Positions 14,623 through 22,747 of a DNA stretch of 39,541 bases are shown one piece after another. The DNA is from DATFEN01 sp035691285. GTDB lineage: Bacteria > Acidobacteriota > Vicinamibacteria > Fen-336. Numbering within the stretch: position 1 is the first letter of the stretch; the number at the start of each line of letters is the position of its first letter. The stretch lies in NCBI GenBank assembly GCA_035691285.1, contig DASSJI010000180.1, positions 1 to 39,541 on the forward strand, given 5' to 3'. Under the pieces are notes generated by a model. It did no database searches. It was not told the origin of the DNA and saw only the letters and a list, made by a program, of their open reading frames with translations. The translations under genes were made by a program, and so were the position numbers.

Positions 14623-17454
14623 CTACTCGCGGCTGTCCTTGCGCTTCTGCAGCGCGGCCGTCGCAGCCAGCAGGAGGCCCGCAAAGCCGAGAAGCGCCGT
14701 CGTGTCGACCAGCGCGGCGCGGCGCTCGCCGAGAGCCGCCGGCAGCCGTGCGCCCAGGGCCTCGGGCCACGACGCCGTCCACGTCATCTCGATGGCGCTC
14801 CTGTGGTTGAACATCATGTAGCCCTCGCGAAGCATCTTCTCGAAGCGGGCGCGGGTCATCAGGACCGGCCCGCCGGCCTCGAGCTTCGCCTCGAGGGCGT
14901 CGTCGTCGAGAGCGGAATCGGGCGCGAGGGCCACGCGCCGCAGCAGGTCGTAGGCCCACCAGGTCGGCATCGCGCGTGCCACGATGCCGGCGGGCCCCTT
15001 CATGTCCATCTGCACGGCGGGGAACGTGAAGAGCACCTGGGGGATCAGCGCGATGGGCAACAGGGTCATGGCGCGGTCGGCGGTCGAGACGAGCGCGGAC
15101 AGCGCGAGGCCCAGCAGGATGCCGACGACGGAGGCGAGCAGCATCGCGGCGAGGAGCTGCTCCGGCCGGCCCGGGATGCCGAACCACGCGTGGAGGATCA
15201 CGAGGAAGATCACGCACTGGACCGCGGCGAGTCCCGTCAGCACCACGAGCTTGCTGAGCACGTACGGGAAGATCCCGAGGTTCACCATGCGCTCGCGCAC
15301 GTAGATCGCCCGCTCCTTGACGATCTCCCGGGCGGCGTTGGAACAGCCGAACCAGACCGCCACCAGCGAGAGCAGGAACAGGATGGTGTTCTTGGGCTTG
15401 GTGAAGGCGATGTCGCTGCTGCCGTAGAGGAGCGAGAGCCCGATCAGCCCGGCGATCAACGGGGCCTGGCCCACCAGCAGGCGCGCGTTGCGGGCGTCGC
15501 GGTTGAGGGCGGCGAGGTAGCGCGACGCCAGGATCCGGAACTGGCGGAAGCCGCCTGCGGGGGGCGGCGCCGACGACACGCGCGGCGCGGGCGGCGGCAC
15601 CGCGCCGAGCGGCTCGTCCACCAGGCGCCGGTGCGTCTCCGAGGCGCGGAACTCCTGCTGCCACGCGGGAGCGGCCTTCTCCTTCAGGCGCGAGTACAGG
15701 TGGACCATGTGCTCGATGCCGAAGCGGACCCGGGCTTCCTCGGGCTTCCCGTAGAACGCCAGGCGGCCGTCCACCAGCAGCACGACACCGTCGCACAGGT
15801 GGATGTTGTCGAGGGTGTGGGTCACGAGCACGATGGTCTTCCCCTTGTGCGCCAGCTCGCGCAGCAGCAGCATGAGCTGCTCCTCGAGGCCCGGGTCCAG
15901 GCCGCTCGTCGGCTCGTCGAGGAAGATCAGGTTGGGCTCGGTGAGGAGCTCCGTGGCGATCGAGACGCGCTTGCGCTGGCCGCCCGAGAGGCGGTGGATC
16001 GGCGTGTCCCGCCGCTCCGAGAGCTCGAGGGTCGTGAGCACGGCCGCGATCCGCTTGCTCCGCTCGCCGGGCAACGTGTCGGCGGGAAGCCGCAGCCGGG
16101 CCGTGTATTCCAGGCTCTGGCCCACCGTCAGCTCCTGGTGGACGATGTCGTCCTGGGGCACGTAGCCCAGCGTGGCCTTGAGCGCCTCGAAGCCGCGGTA
16201 CAGGTCGGCCCCGTTGAGCAGGACCTGGCCGGCGTCGGCGCGGCGCGCGCCCGAGAGCGCGCGGAGCAGCGTGGACTTGCCGGCGCCCGACGGGCCGATG
16301 AAGGCCGTGAACGATCCCGGCGGAAGCGAGAGCGAGACCGTGTCGAGGATGAGCGCTCCGCCCGCCCGGACGGACAGCCCGCGGGCGTCGAGGCGGGCGC
16401 GGTTGCGCGTGTCGAGGAGCCGCAGCGCTCGGCCCTTGACCTCGAAGATGAAGGGACCCACCACGAAGCGGTCGCCGTCGCGAAGCGGCGACTCCTCGAT
16501 CCGGTGCGGGCCGAGGAAGGTGCCGTTCGTGCTCCCGAGATCCTGGAGGCTCAAGGCGCCGTTCTCGCGTCGGACCCGGGCGTGGGCGCGGCTCACGATG
16601 GGCGAGTCGAGGCGGACGTCGGCGTCGGGACCGCGTCCCAGGGTGAGCTGGTCGCGCTCCAGGGCCACCTCGCGCACGAAGAAGGTGTCGGCGGCGCGCC
16701 GCGCCAGCTCGGCGAAGTTCGGGATCACGACGGTGGCCTGGGAGAGGCGCTCGGCGAGGTCCGGGGTCAGGACCTGGACCTTGAGCTCGGGGCCGCCGGT
16801 GCCCAGGCCGACCACGTCGCCGTCGCGGAGCGCGGCGCGCTCCACGCGGCGGCCGTTGAGGAAGGTGCCGTTCGTGCTCTCGAGGTCCATCAGCACGAAC
16901 GCGTCCTCGAGGCGGACGATCTTGGCGTGCTGGTCGGAGACGACGCGGTCCTCCGGCGTCCAGACCGTGTTGCCCTTGGCGCGGCCGATGCGGACGACGG
17001 CTCCGGCCTGCTCCACGAAGGCGTCCTTGCGCGTGCCCGAGAGGAACGTCAGCCGCAGCTTCGAGCCCGGCAGCGGCTTCGGGGGCGGCTCCTCCTCGGA
17101 AGCCTGGGGAGCCGCCAGGTTCGGGATCGGCACCATCAGCGTGCCGCCGTCGCTCCATTCGACGCGCAGCTGCGGGCCGCCCTGGCCCAGCTCGATCACG
17201 TCGCCGTCGTGCAGCTCGGCCTCGACGATGTCCTCGCCGTCGATGAACGTGCCCGTGCTGCTGTCCAGGTCGCGCAGCGTCAGGACCCGCTCGGCGACGG
17301 TGATCGATGCGTGGCGCCTGCTGACATGACGGTCGGCGGGGCCGAACACCACGTCGGCGCCGGCGGGATCGCGCCCGAGCACGACCACCGGCGCGTCGAC
17401 CTCGCGGATCCGGCCGGCGAGGCTGCCGGTCAGGTGGACCAGGCGATAGCGCAA
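14623..17454 (-). CDS. Triple-FHA-domain ABCG-type transporter (half-transporter), 943 aa
   Basis: Three forkhead-associated domains come first: about residues 22-100 (GRDP...SRRHASI...DSSTGTFIDGE), 152-228 (GRAKGN...SDQHAKI...ESTNGTFLNGR) and 271-340 (GRGPDADVRL...SRAHARV...GSTNGTFLGP). An ABCG-like ATPase follows: Walker A GPSGAGKST at 387-395, Q-loop YVPQDDIVH, signature LSGGQRKRV at 489-497, Walker B LIFLDEP at 509-515, and the H-loop in LVTHTLDN. An ABC2-type membrane domain with about six helices (roughly 645-930) completes it. FHA-ABCG proteins are known in cyanobacteria, Myxococcota and Acidobacteriota; they usually have one or two FHA domains, so three is notable. Substrate unknown. 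With the kinase 18 nt downstream, control of transport by threonine phosphorylation is likely. The ATG at 17454 has no clear ribosome site; a TACAAT box lies at 17480-17475. Confidence 0.93.
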   Translation of the reverse strand: MRYRLVHLTGSLAGRIREVDAPVVVLGRDPAGADVVFGPADRHVSRRHASITVAERVLTLRDLDSSTGTFIDGEDIVEAELHDGDVIELGQGGPQLRVEWSDGGTLMVPIPNLAAPQASEEEPPPKPLPGSKLRLTFLSGTRKDAFVEQAGAVVRIGRAKGNTVWTPEDRVVSDQHAKIVRLEDAFVLMDLESTNGTFLNGRRVERAALRDGDVVGLGTGGPELKVQVLTPDLAERLSQATVVIPNFAELARRAADTFFVREVALERDQLTLGRGPDADVRLDSPIVSRAHARVRRENGALSLQDLGSTNGTFLGPHRIEESPLRDGDRFVVGPFIFEVKGRALRLLDTRNRARLDARGLSVRAGGALILDTVSLSLPPGSFTAFIGPSGAGKSTLLRALSGARRADAGQVLLNGADLYRGFEALKATLGYVPQDDIVHQELTVGQSLEYTARLRLPADTLPGERSKRIAAVLTTLELSERRDTPIHRLSGGQRKRVSIATELLTEPNLIFLDEPTSGLDPGLEEQLMLLLRELAHKGKTIVLVTHTLDNIHLCDGVVLLVDGRLAFYGKPEEARVRFGIEHMVHLYSRLKEKAAPAWQQEFRASETHRRLVDEPLGAVPPPAPRVSSAPPPAGGFRQFRILASRYLAALNRDARNARLLVGQAPLIAGLIGLSLLYGSSDIAFTKPKNTILFLLSLVAVWFGCSNAAREIVKERAIYVRERMVNLGIFPYVLSKLVVLTGLAAVQCVIFLVILHAWFGIPGRPEQLLAAMLLASVVGILLGLALSALVSTADRAMTLLPIALIPQVLFTFPAVQMDMKGPAGIVARAMPTWWAYDLLRRVALAPDSALDDDALEAKLEAGGPVLMTRARFEKMLREGYMMFNHRSAIEMTWTASWPEALGARLPAALGERRAALVDTTALLGFAGLLLAATAALQKRKDSRE

Positions 17455-17474
17455 GTTCGGGATTCCGTGGCGTG

Positions 17475-17484
17475 ATTGTAGATT
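17475..17484. promoter_or_regulatory. Overlapping divergent -10 boxes (FHA-ABC transporter / SGNH-HEAT gene)
   Basis: ATTGTAGATT gives TAGATT on the plus strand (17479-17484; start near 17491, 5 nt before the ATG at 17496) and TACAAT on the minus strand (17480-17475; start near 17468, 14 nt before the ATG at 17454). The boxes share two base pairs. The intergenic region is only 41 bp. Confidence 0.5.
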
Positions 17485-17495
17485 GAACGGCGGCG

Positions 17496-19196
17496 ATGCG
17501 CCGCCTGGCCTCTCTCCTCGCGAACCTGGCCCTTGCGGGCGTGTCGCTCGCCCTCTGCGCGGTCGGGCTCGAATGGCTGGCGCGTCTCGGGGAGAAGCCG
17601 CGAGCCCCGCGGCCGGTCGCAGAGTACTTGTGGGACTGGGAGGAGCGCTGGGAGCGCGACTTCTACACCGTGGGCTCGAACGCGTCCGGCTGGCCGCCGG
17701 GCCAGGAGTGGAACGCCGACGGCCTGCGCGACGCCGCGCATCCCGTGGACAAGATCGAGGGCGACTGGCGCGTGGCCGTGCTCGGGGACAGCGTCACGCT
17801 GGGAGCGGGGATCGAGGCGAAGGAGGCCTTCCCCCAGGTCCTGCAAGCCGCCCTCGAGGCGGACGGCCGGCGCGTCGAGGTGATGAACGTCGCGCTCTGG
17901 GGCTGGTCCACGCGCCAGCAGCGCATCGCGTGGGAGCGGATCGCGCGCCGCTACCGGCCGGACCAGGCGATCCTCGCGGTCTGCCTGAACGACCTCGCCG
18001 AGCTGCAGAACAACCTCGCGCGGCCTCCGCGCTGGCTCTCCTGGCTGCACGAGCGCTCGGCCCTCGTGCGGCGGGCGGTGGACGCCTCCGGGCGCGAGAT
18101 CGGCAGCGTCGAGGAGCTGTTCCGCGAGCCCGACGCCGAGCGCGTGCGCCACGCGTTCGCGCTCTTCCACGACGAGGTGCGCGCGCTGCGTCGCGCCGTC
18201 GAGGCAGACGGCGCGCGCCTCGACGTCGCCGTGCTGCCGTTCCGGTTCCAGGTCGAGCCGGGAGCGCCGCAGCCGACGGCGCAGGCGAGCATCCTGGCCT
18301 TCTGCGCGCGAGAGGGCTTGCGATGCGTCGACCTGCTGCCCGCCCTCGGGCGGCTGGGCGCCGCCGCATTCGTGGACTACGACCACCTGAGCGCCGCGGG
18401 AGCGCGCGTCGTCGCGAGCGAGCTGGGCGCGCTCCTGCCCGACAGGCCGACCGAGCCGGAGCTGCTCGGGGGTCGCGACCCGGCCGGCGCTCTCGGCGAT
18501 CCGAGCCCGGCCGTGCGTCGCGCCGCGGCGCGAGCGCTTGGCGCCCAGGGCGCCCGCGAACCCGTCTCCGCGCTGTTCGAGGCCCTCGGCGATCCCCGCG
18601 AGGCCGTGCGCTGGGCCGCGGCACGGGCCCTCGACAAGATCGGCGCGACGCCGGCGGACGTGTCGCGGCTCGAGAAGGCACTACGCAACGACGACCCCTA
18701 CGTGCGCTCGTTCGCGGCCTACAGCCTGGGCCGGCTCGGGGAGGCCGCTGCGCCGGCGGTCCCCGCGCTGATCGACGCCTATCGGCGCGAGGAGAAGGAG
18801 GGCCGGGGCGCCGCGGTCGTGGCCCTGGGCGCGCTCGGACCGGCCGCGGCTCCCGCGGTCCCGGCCCTGGTCGAAGGCCTGGCGAACCCGGTGAACCATC
18901 GCCGCTGGACTGCGGCTCGCAGCCTCGGACGCATCGGGCCGGCGGCGAAGGAAGCGGTGCCCGCGTTGATCGAGGCGCTCGAGGACCCGAACGAGCACGT
19001 GCGGGTCTACGTCGCGCAGGCTCTGGGCCGCCTCGGCGTGGAAGCCGCCGCCGCGGTGCCGGCGCTGCAGCAGGCCGCCCGGGACGAGCACGCCGCGGTG
19101 AGCCGCGAGGCCCAGAACGCGCTGCGGAGGATCCGTGGCCTGCCCGCGGCCGTCCAGACGGCGCCCGCCTTGACGCCCTCTCCGGGAGCGGAATAG
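17496..19196 (+). CDS. SGNH/GDSL hydrolase fused to HEAT-like repeats, 566 aa
   Basis: An N-terminal hydrophobic helix (residues 5-27) is probably an uncleaved anchor or signal. An SGNH hydrolase domain covers about residues 85-320: VAVLGDSVTLGAG with nucleophile S99, the GW/N block (NVALWGWSTRQQ and AVCLNDLAEL with N165), and the terminal DYDHLSAAGARV with D294 and H297. From about residue 325 to 545 there are repeated helical pairs of about 30-37 residues with PAVRRAAARALG / AVPALIEAL / WTAARSLGRIG signatures, i.e. HEAT or PBS-lyase-like repeats that bind proteins or glycans. Esterase/acetylhydrolase action on envelope polysaccharide is plausible but not shown. I do not know this exact fusion. 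It is divergent from the FHA-ABC gene and followed 16 nt later by a GMC gene with its own promoter. Confidence 0.85.
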   Translation: MRRLASLLANLALAGVSLALCAVGLEWLARLGEKPRAPRPVAEYLWDWEERWERDFYTVGSNASGWPPGQEWNADGLRDAAHPVDKIEGDWRVAVLGDSVTLGAGIEAKEAFPQVLQAALEADGRRVEVMNVALWGWSTRQQRIAWERIARRYRPDQAILAVCLNDLAELQNNLARPPRWLSWLHERSALVRRAVDASGREIGSVEELFREPDAERVRHAFALFHDEVRALRRAVEADGARLDVAVLPFRFQVEPGAPQPTAQASILAFCAREGLRCVDLLPALGRLGAAAFVDYDHLSAAGARVVASELGALLPDRPTEPELLGGRDPAGALGDPSPAVRRAAARALGAQGAREPVSALFEALGDPREAVRWAAARALDKIGATPADVSRLEKALRNDDPYVRSFAAYSLGRLGEAAAPAVPALIDAYRREEKEGRGAAVVALGALGPAAAPAVPALVEGLANPVNHRRWTAARSLGRIGPAAKEAVPALIEALEDPNEHVRVYVAQALGRLGVEAAAAVPALQQAARDEHAAVSREAQNALRRIRGLPAAVQTAPALTPSPGAE

Positions 19197-19199
19197 TGT
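19170..19199 (+). promoter_or_regulatory. Promoter of the GMC/subunit 3 pair
   Basis: TTGACG (19170-19175), 18-bp spacer, TAGTGT (19194-19199), lying over the 3' end of the SGNH-HEAT gene. Predicted +1 near 19206, about 7 nt before the GMC ATG, which has no ribosome site. Confidence 0.5.
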
Positions 19200-19212
19200 C
19201 ACGGGTTCGCGC

Positions 19213-21003
19213 ATGCCACTGCTCCTAACCGCGGCGCCGAAGCTGAAGCCGGTCGACCTGCGGCGCCGCTACGACGCGATCGTCGTCGGCTCCGGGGCGG
19301 CGGGCGGCATGGCGGCCCACGTGCTCACCTCCCACGGCCTGGAGGTCCTGCTCCTCGAGGCTGGCCGGAAGCTCGACCTCGAGGCCGAGCTGCGCTCGAT
19401 GGAGTGGCCCTACGACCACCCGCGGCGCGGCGCCATGCCGCACACGTCCCATGCGCTCACCTTCAACGAGTACACGATCCGCCAGCCGCCCTACGCCGCA
19501 GGAGCGTCCTGGAAGTCGGTGCACTCGTACGTGCAGGGCTGGGGCGGCTCGGACTACAGCAAGAACATCGTCGTCGACGAGAAGGATCACCCCTACACCG
19601 GGACGAACTACGCGTGGGTGCGCGCCCGCTGCCTCGGCGGCAAGACGAACATCTGGGGCCGGCTGGCGCTGCGGTTGTCCGACTACGACTTCAAGGCGAA
19701 GAGCCACGACGGGTACGGCGAGGACTGGCCGATCTCCTATGCCGACCTCGCGCCCTACTACGACAAGGTGGACTTCTACCTCGGCATCGCGGGTCATCCG
19801 GAAGGCCTGCCGCACCTGCCCGACAGCCGCTTTCAGCGGACGACGCGCCTCAACCACGCCGAGGTCCTGCTGCGGCAGTCGCTGGCCCGCTCGGAGCGCG
19901 TGCTGACGCCGTACCGCGCAGGCGTCACCACGGACGGCCTGAAGCACAACAAGTACCGGAGCCGCTGCTACGGCCGCGGCGCCTGCAACCGGCGGGCAGG
20001 CGGGTGCGACATCCACGCCGCCTTCGACTCGCCGACCGGCCTCATCTACCCGGCCCTCGACACCGGCCGCCTCACGCTCCGGACGGAGTCGGTCGCTCGG
20101 GAGGTGACCGTGGACCCTGCCACGGGGAAAGCCCGCGGCGTGGCGTTCGTGGACGCGGTGACCGGGGAAGCGCTCGAGGCACGCGGCAAGGTCGTGGTGC
20201 TCGCGGCCTCCACCCTCGAGTCCACCCGCCTGATGCTGCTGTCGCGCTCGCCCCGGCACCCGAACGGCATCGGCAACTCGAGCGGCCACGTGGGCCACAA
20301 CTTCTGCGAGCACGTGATGGGCCCGGGCGTGGGCGGCTTCGTCAAGGACCTGGTGGGGAAGCCGCGCACCCTCGACGACGGCCGGCCGGGCAGCTTCTAC
20401 ATCCCGCGCTTCCGGAACCTGAAGGACCGGCATCCCGACTTCATCCGGGGCTACGGCTTCGAAGGCGGCAGCGGCGCCGAGATGTTTCCCGACAGCGCCG
20501 AGGCGCCGGGTTTCGGCAGGGCCTACAAGAAGGCCGTGCGGGAGATGGCAGGCGCGACGATCGGCATGGGCGGCTTCGGCGAGGTGCTGCCGCGTTACGA
20601 GAACGCCGTGGACCTGGATCCCGAGGTCAAGGACAAGTGGGGGATCCCGGTCCTCCGCTTCGGCTTCAAGTTCGGGGAGAACGAGAAGAGGATGTGCGCA
20701 GACATGGCCGACGCAGCCCGGGAGATGTTCGAGGAGGCCGGGATCGAGGTGGTGTCCGTGCGGCGGCGCATCCTGACCGAGGGCTGGTCCATCCACGAGC
20801 TGGGCACGGCGCGGATGGGGAGCGATCCCCGGACGTCGGTCCTGAACCAGTTCGAGCAGTCCCACGACGTGAGAAACCTGTTCGTGGTGGACGGCAGCAG
20901 CTTCGTCAGCGCGTCCTGCCAGAACCCGACCTGGACGATCATGGCGCTCTGCTGGCGCTCGTGCGACTACCTGGCCGACCAGCTCCGAAAGGGAGAGCTG
21001 TGA
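19213..21003 (+). CDS. GMC-family FAD oxidoreductase (periplasmic sugar/alcohol dehydrogenase type), 596 aa
   Basis: FAD-binding Rossmann motif VVGSGAAGGMAAHVL at residues 24-38, then LLLEAGRKLD, CLGGKTNIWGRLALR (flavin-contact loop), substrate domain, and the C-terminal catalytic block HELGTARMGSDPRTS with NPTWTIMALCWR. It belongs with the large-subunit dehydrogenases that pair with gluconate 2-dehydrogenase subunit 3-like proteins. It has no signal peptide of its own; it is probably carried through the Tat pathway by the next gene product, which starts 4 bp before this gene ends. Cysteines C252, C258 and C265 (CX5CX6C) lie where some FAD-dependent sugar dehydrogenases hold a 3Fe-4S cluster; their spacing differs from the other GMC proteins here. 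Substrate unknown; sugar C3 oxidation is a reasonable guess from the neighbourhood. Confidence 0.9.
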   Translation: MPLLLTAAPKLKPVDLRRRYDAIVVGSGAAGGMAAHVLTSHGLEVLLLEAGRKLDLEAELRSMEWPYDHPRRGAMPHTSHALTFNEYTIRQPPYAAGASWKSVHSYVQGWGGSDYSKNIVVDEKDHPYTGTNYAWVRARCLGGKTNIWGRLALRLSDYDFKAKSHDGYGEDWPISYADLAPYYDKVDFYLGIAGHPEGLPHLPDSRFQRTTRLNHAEVLLRQSLARSERVLTPYRAGVTTDGLKHNKYRSRCYGRGACNRRAGGCDIHAAFDSPTGLIYPALDTGRLTLRTESVAREVTVDPATGKARGVAFVDAVTGEALEARGKVVVLAASTLESTRLMLLSRSPRHPNGIGNSSGHVGHNFCEHVMGPGVGGFVKDLVGKPRTLDDGRPGSFYIPRFRNLKDRHPDFIRGYGFEGGSGAEMFPDSAEAPGFGRAYKKAVREMAGATIGMGGFGEVLPRYENAVDLDPEVKDKWGIPVLRFGFKFGENEKRMCADMADAAREMFEEAGIEVVSVRRRILTEGWSIHELGTARMGSDPRTSVLNQFEQSHDVRNLFVVDGSSFVSASCQNPTWTIMALCWRSCDYLADQLRKGEL

Positions 21004-21545
21004 CGCTCACGCGGCGTGACGCTCTCCGGCTCGCGGCGGCCGCTGCGGCGGCGCCCCTCGTCCCCAAGGCTGTCGCGGCCCGGTCGGCGGAGGCGAGGGC
21101 GATCGCCGCGGGCCGCTTCTTCAGCGCTTCCGAGATGGCGGTGCTCGACGAGCTGACCGAGCTGATCATCCCGGCCGACGAGCACTCGGGCGGGGCGAGG
21201 GCGGCGGAGGTCGCCGCCTGCATCGACGGCAGGCTGGCGGAGTTCGATCCCGGGATCCCGGAGCTGCGCGAGGCCCGGGAGAAGTGGAAGGCCGGCCTCG
21301 CGGGCTTCCTGGCGCTGGCCGGCGACGAGCGCCTGGCACTGCTCGAGCGCCTCGCGGCGCAGGAGAAGGATCCGGAGACGGAGGCCGAGCGGTTCTTCGC
21401 CGAGCTCAAGTCCTGGACGGCCCACGCCTACTACACGTCGCGGATCGGCATCCACGACGAGCTCGAGTACAAGGGCAGCACGCTGCTCGAAGAGTTCGTC
21501 GGGACGGACCCCGCGACGCTGCCGCGCAAGCTCCCCGGCGCCTGA
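21000..21545 (+). CDS. Gluconate 2-dehydrogenase subunit 3-like small subunit, Tat-exported, 181 aa
   Basis: The start is a GTG in a GTGA overlap with the GMC stop. Residues 1-27 form a Tat-type signal: LTRRDALRL, then an Ala-rich hydrophobic core. The mature part has the PF13618-type pattern: FFSASEMAVLDELTELIIPAD, a helical middle, and a terminal FFAELKSWTAHAYYTSRIGI followed by LEYKG. In glucoside 3-dehydrogenase and gluconate 2-dehydrogenase complexes this subunit binds the flavoprotein and carries the folded complex across the membrane. Overlapping genes indicate one-to-one synthesis with the GMC protein. Confidence 0.88.
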   Translation: MTLTRRDALRLAAAAAAAPLVPKAVAARSAEARAIAAGRFFSASEMAVLDELTELIIPADEHSGGARAAEVAACIDGRLAEFDPGIPELREAREKWKAGLAGFLALAGDERLALLERLAAQEKDPETEAERFFAELKSWTAHAYYTSRIGIHDELEYKGSTLLEEFVGTDPATLPRKLPGA

Positions 21546-21570
21546 CGTTCGTCTCTCCCGAAAAGTTCCC

Positions 21571-21620
21571 TTGACAAACGGTCTCCCTGGAAATAGATTC
21601 CTAGGTGTCTAATGCCTAGG
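21571..21620 (+). promoter_or_regulatory. Promoter and palindromic operator of the MarR operon
   Basis: TTGACA (21571-21576), a 17-bp spacer, and TAGATT (21594-21599) form the best sigma-70-type promoter in the window. Directly after the -10 box comes an inverted repeat, CCTAGG-N9-CCTAGG (21600-21605 and 21615-21620). It covers the predicted +1 (about 21606) and the ATG (21612). A MarR dimer bound here would block transcription start, so autorepression is likely. Confidence 0.7.
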
Positions 21621-22163
21621 GAACGAATAACCGGCAAGGTGGCCCGGGAGATCAGGCAGACCCGGCCCTTCAGCAGCCCGGCGCGGCAGCTGGCGGTCAC
21701 CCTGATGCGGACGGGGGAGGTGATGCGCCACGCCGTCGAGAGCGCGCTCCGCCCTCGGGGCGTGTCCCCGGAACAGTACAACGTGCTGCGCATCCTGCGC
21801 GGCGCCGAGGCCCCGGGCGTGCCCTGTCTCGAGATCGCACAGCGCATGATCGCGCGCAGCCCGAACATCACCCGGATGATGGACAAGATGGTCGCCAAGG
21901 GGCTGGCCCGGAGGCAGCGCGTGGAGGGGGACCGCCGCGTGGTGCTGATCTCGATCACGGCCGACGGACGCAGGCTGCTGGGAGACCTGGACGGCGCCGT
22001 CGAGGCGGTGCTCGGGCGCCTTTCGTCCATGAAGCCCGCGCAGCTCGCCGAGCTGGTGGCCCTGCTGGACGAGGTTCGCGAGCGGCTGGCGACCCCGACC
22101 GCACGGGAAAGCGCCGGGCGCAAGAGGGTTCAGGCGGTTTCGACCGCGGAGGAGGAAGCATGA
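21612..22163 (+). CDS. MarR-family transcriptional regulator, 183 aa
   Basis: Winged helix-turn-helix of the MarR type: LRPRGVSPEQYNVLRILRGA, LEIAQRMIARSPNITRMMDK (recognition helix), GLARRQRVEGDRRVVLISIT (wing), then a C-terminal dimer helix (AQLAELVALLDEVRERL). The ATG at 21612 would be about 6 nt from the mRNA start, without a ribosome site. A GTG at 21639 (VAREIRQTRPF) is an alternative, and homologous sequence seems to begin near there. The gene heads an operon with a cytochrome c (4-bp overlap) and an NmrA-like gene. The palindrome over its own start points to self-repression relieved by a small ligand. The ligand is unknown; MarR proteins often sense phenolics or oxidants. Confidence 0.88.
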   Translation: MPRERITGKVAREIRQTRPFSSPARQLAVTLMRTGEVMRHAVESALRPRGVSPEQYNVLRILRGAEAPGVPCLEIAQRMIARSPNITRMMDKMVAKGLARRQRVEGDRRVVLISITADGRRLLGDLDGAVEAVLGRLSSMKPAQLAELVALLDEVRERLATPTARESAGRKRVQAVSTAEEEA

Positions 22164-22732
22164 GACGGGTGATGGGCGCGGCGGCGGTCGGAGCCCTCGC
22201 ACTGGGCGGTCTTCTCGCGGCGTCCGGCTCGGCGAGGGGCGTGTCGGGCGTCGATCAGGAGCGGAGGATCGCGCGAGGCAAGGACCTCGTCTGGTCGATC
22301 GGGTGCAACGACTGCCACACGCCCAAGAAGCCCGGGCCGAACGGGCCGGAGCTGGACACGGCGCGCCTCCTGTCCGGGCACCGCGAAGACGCCGGCCTGC
22401 CGCAGCCTCCGGAGCTAAGGCCCGGGCCGTGGGGCATCGTGACGAACATGGAGCTGACCGCGTGGTCCGGGCCGTGGGGGGTCAGCTACGCGTTCAACCT
22501 CACGCCGGACGAGAACACCGGCCTCGGCATCTGGACCGAGGAGATGTTCTTGAAGACGCTGCGGACCGGACGCCACATGGGGACCTCGCGGAAGATCCTG
22601 CCCCCGATGCCGTGGGAGGTGTATGGGCGGCTCGGCGACGAGGACCTGAAGTCGATCTACGCGTATCTCCGGAGCATCCCGCCCGTCGCCAACCGGGTCC
22701 CGGAGCCTGTCATCGCACCAACCCATAACTGA
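22160..22732 (+). CDS. Periplasmic mono-haem cytochrome c, 190 aa
   Basis: Signal peptide at residues 1-26. One haem site, C49-N-D-C52-H53, followed by TPKKPGPNGPELD. A late methionine in a PPMPW context (about residue 152) is the likely sixth ligand, and the protein ends with the helix LKSIYAYLRSIPPVANRVPE typical of class I cytochromes c. The long middle (STNMELTAWSGPWG-like, NLTPDENTGLGIWTEEMFL) matches cytochromes that serve dehydrogenases. The start overlaps the MarR stop (ATGA). A possible role is electron acceptor for the GMC dehydrogenases nearby or for an unknown enzyme in the MarR regulon; the sequence alone does not decide. Confidence 0.87.
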   Translation: MRRVMGAAAVGALALGGLLAASGSARGVSGVDQERRIARGKDLVWSIGCNDCHTPKKPGPNGPELDTARLLSGHREDAGLPQPPELRPGPWGIVTNMELTAWSGPWGVSYAFNLTPDENTGLGIWTEEMFLKTLRTGRHMGTSRKILPPMPWEVYGRLGDEDLKSIYAYLRSIPPVANRVPEPVIAPTHN

Positions 22733-22747
22733 TCGAGGAACGAAATC

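Noticed and set aside
13373..17158. 1261-codon minus-strand frame crossing the kinase and transporter genes
   Set aside because: Arg/Pro/Gly/Ala-rich shifted reading of two real genes; it lacks any motif and crosses their boundary.
14803..17475. 890-codon open frame on the plus strand, antisense to the FHA-ABC gene
   Set aside because: The translation is Asp/Glu/Arg/Ala/Val-rich with no domain, and the minus-strand gene has all FHA and ABC motifs. High GC removes stop codons from antisense frames.
19225..20865. 546-codon minus-strand frame antisense to the first GMC gene
   Set aside because: His/Val/Arg-rich shadow without any domain; the plus strand encodes a complete GMC protein with partner gene overlap.
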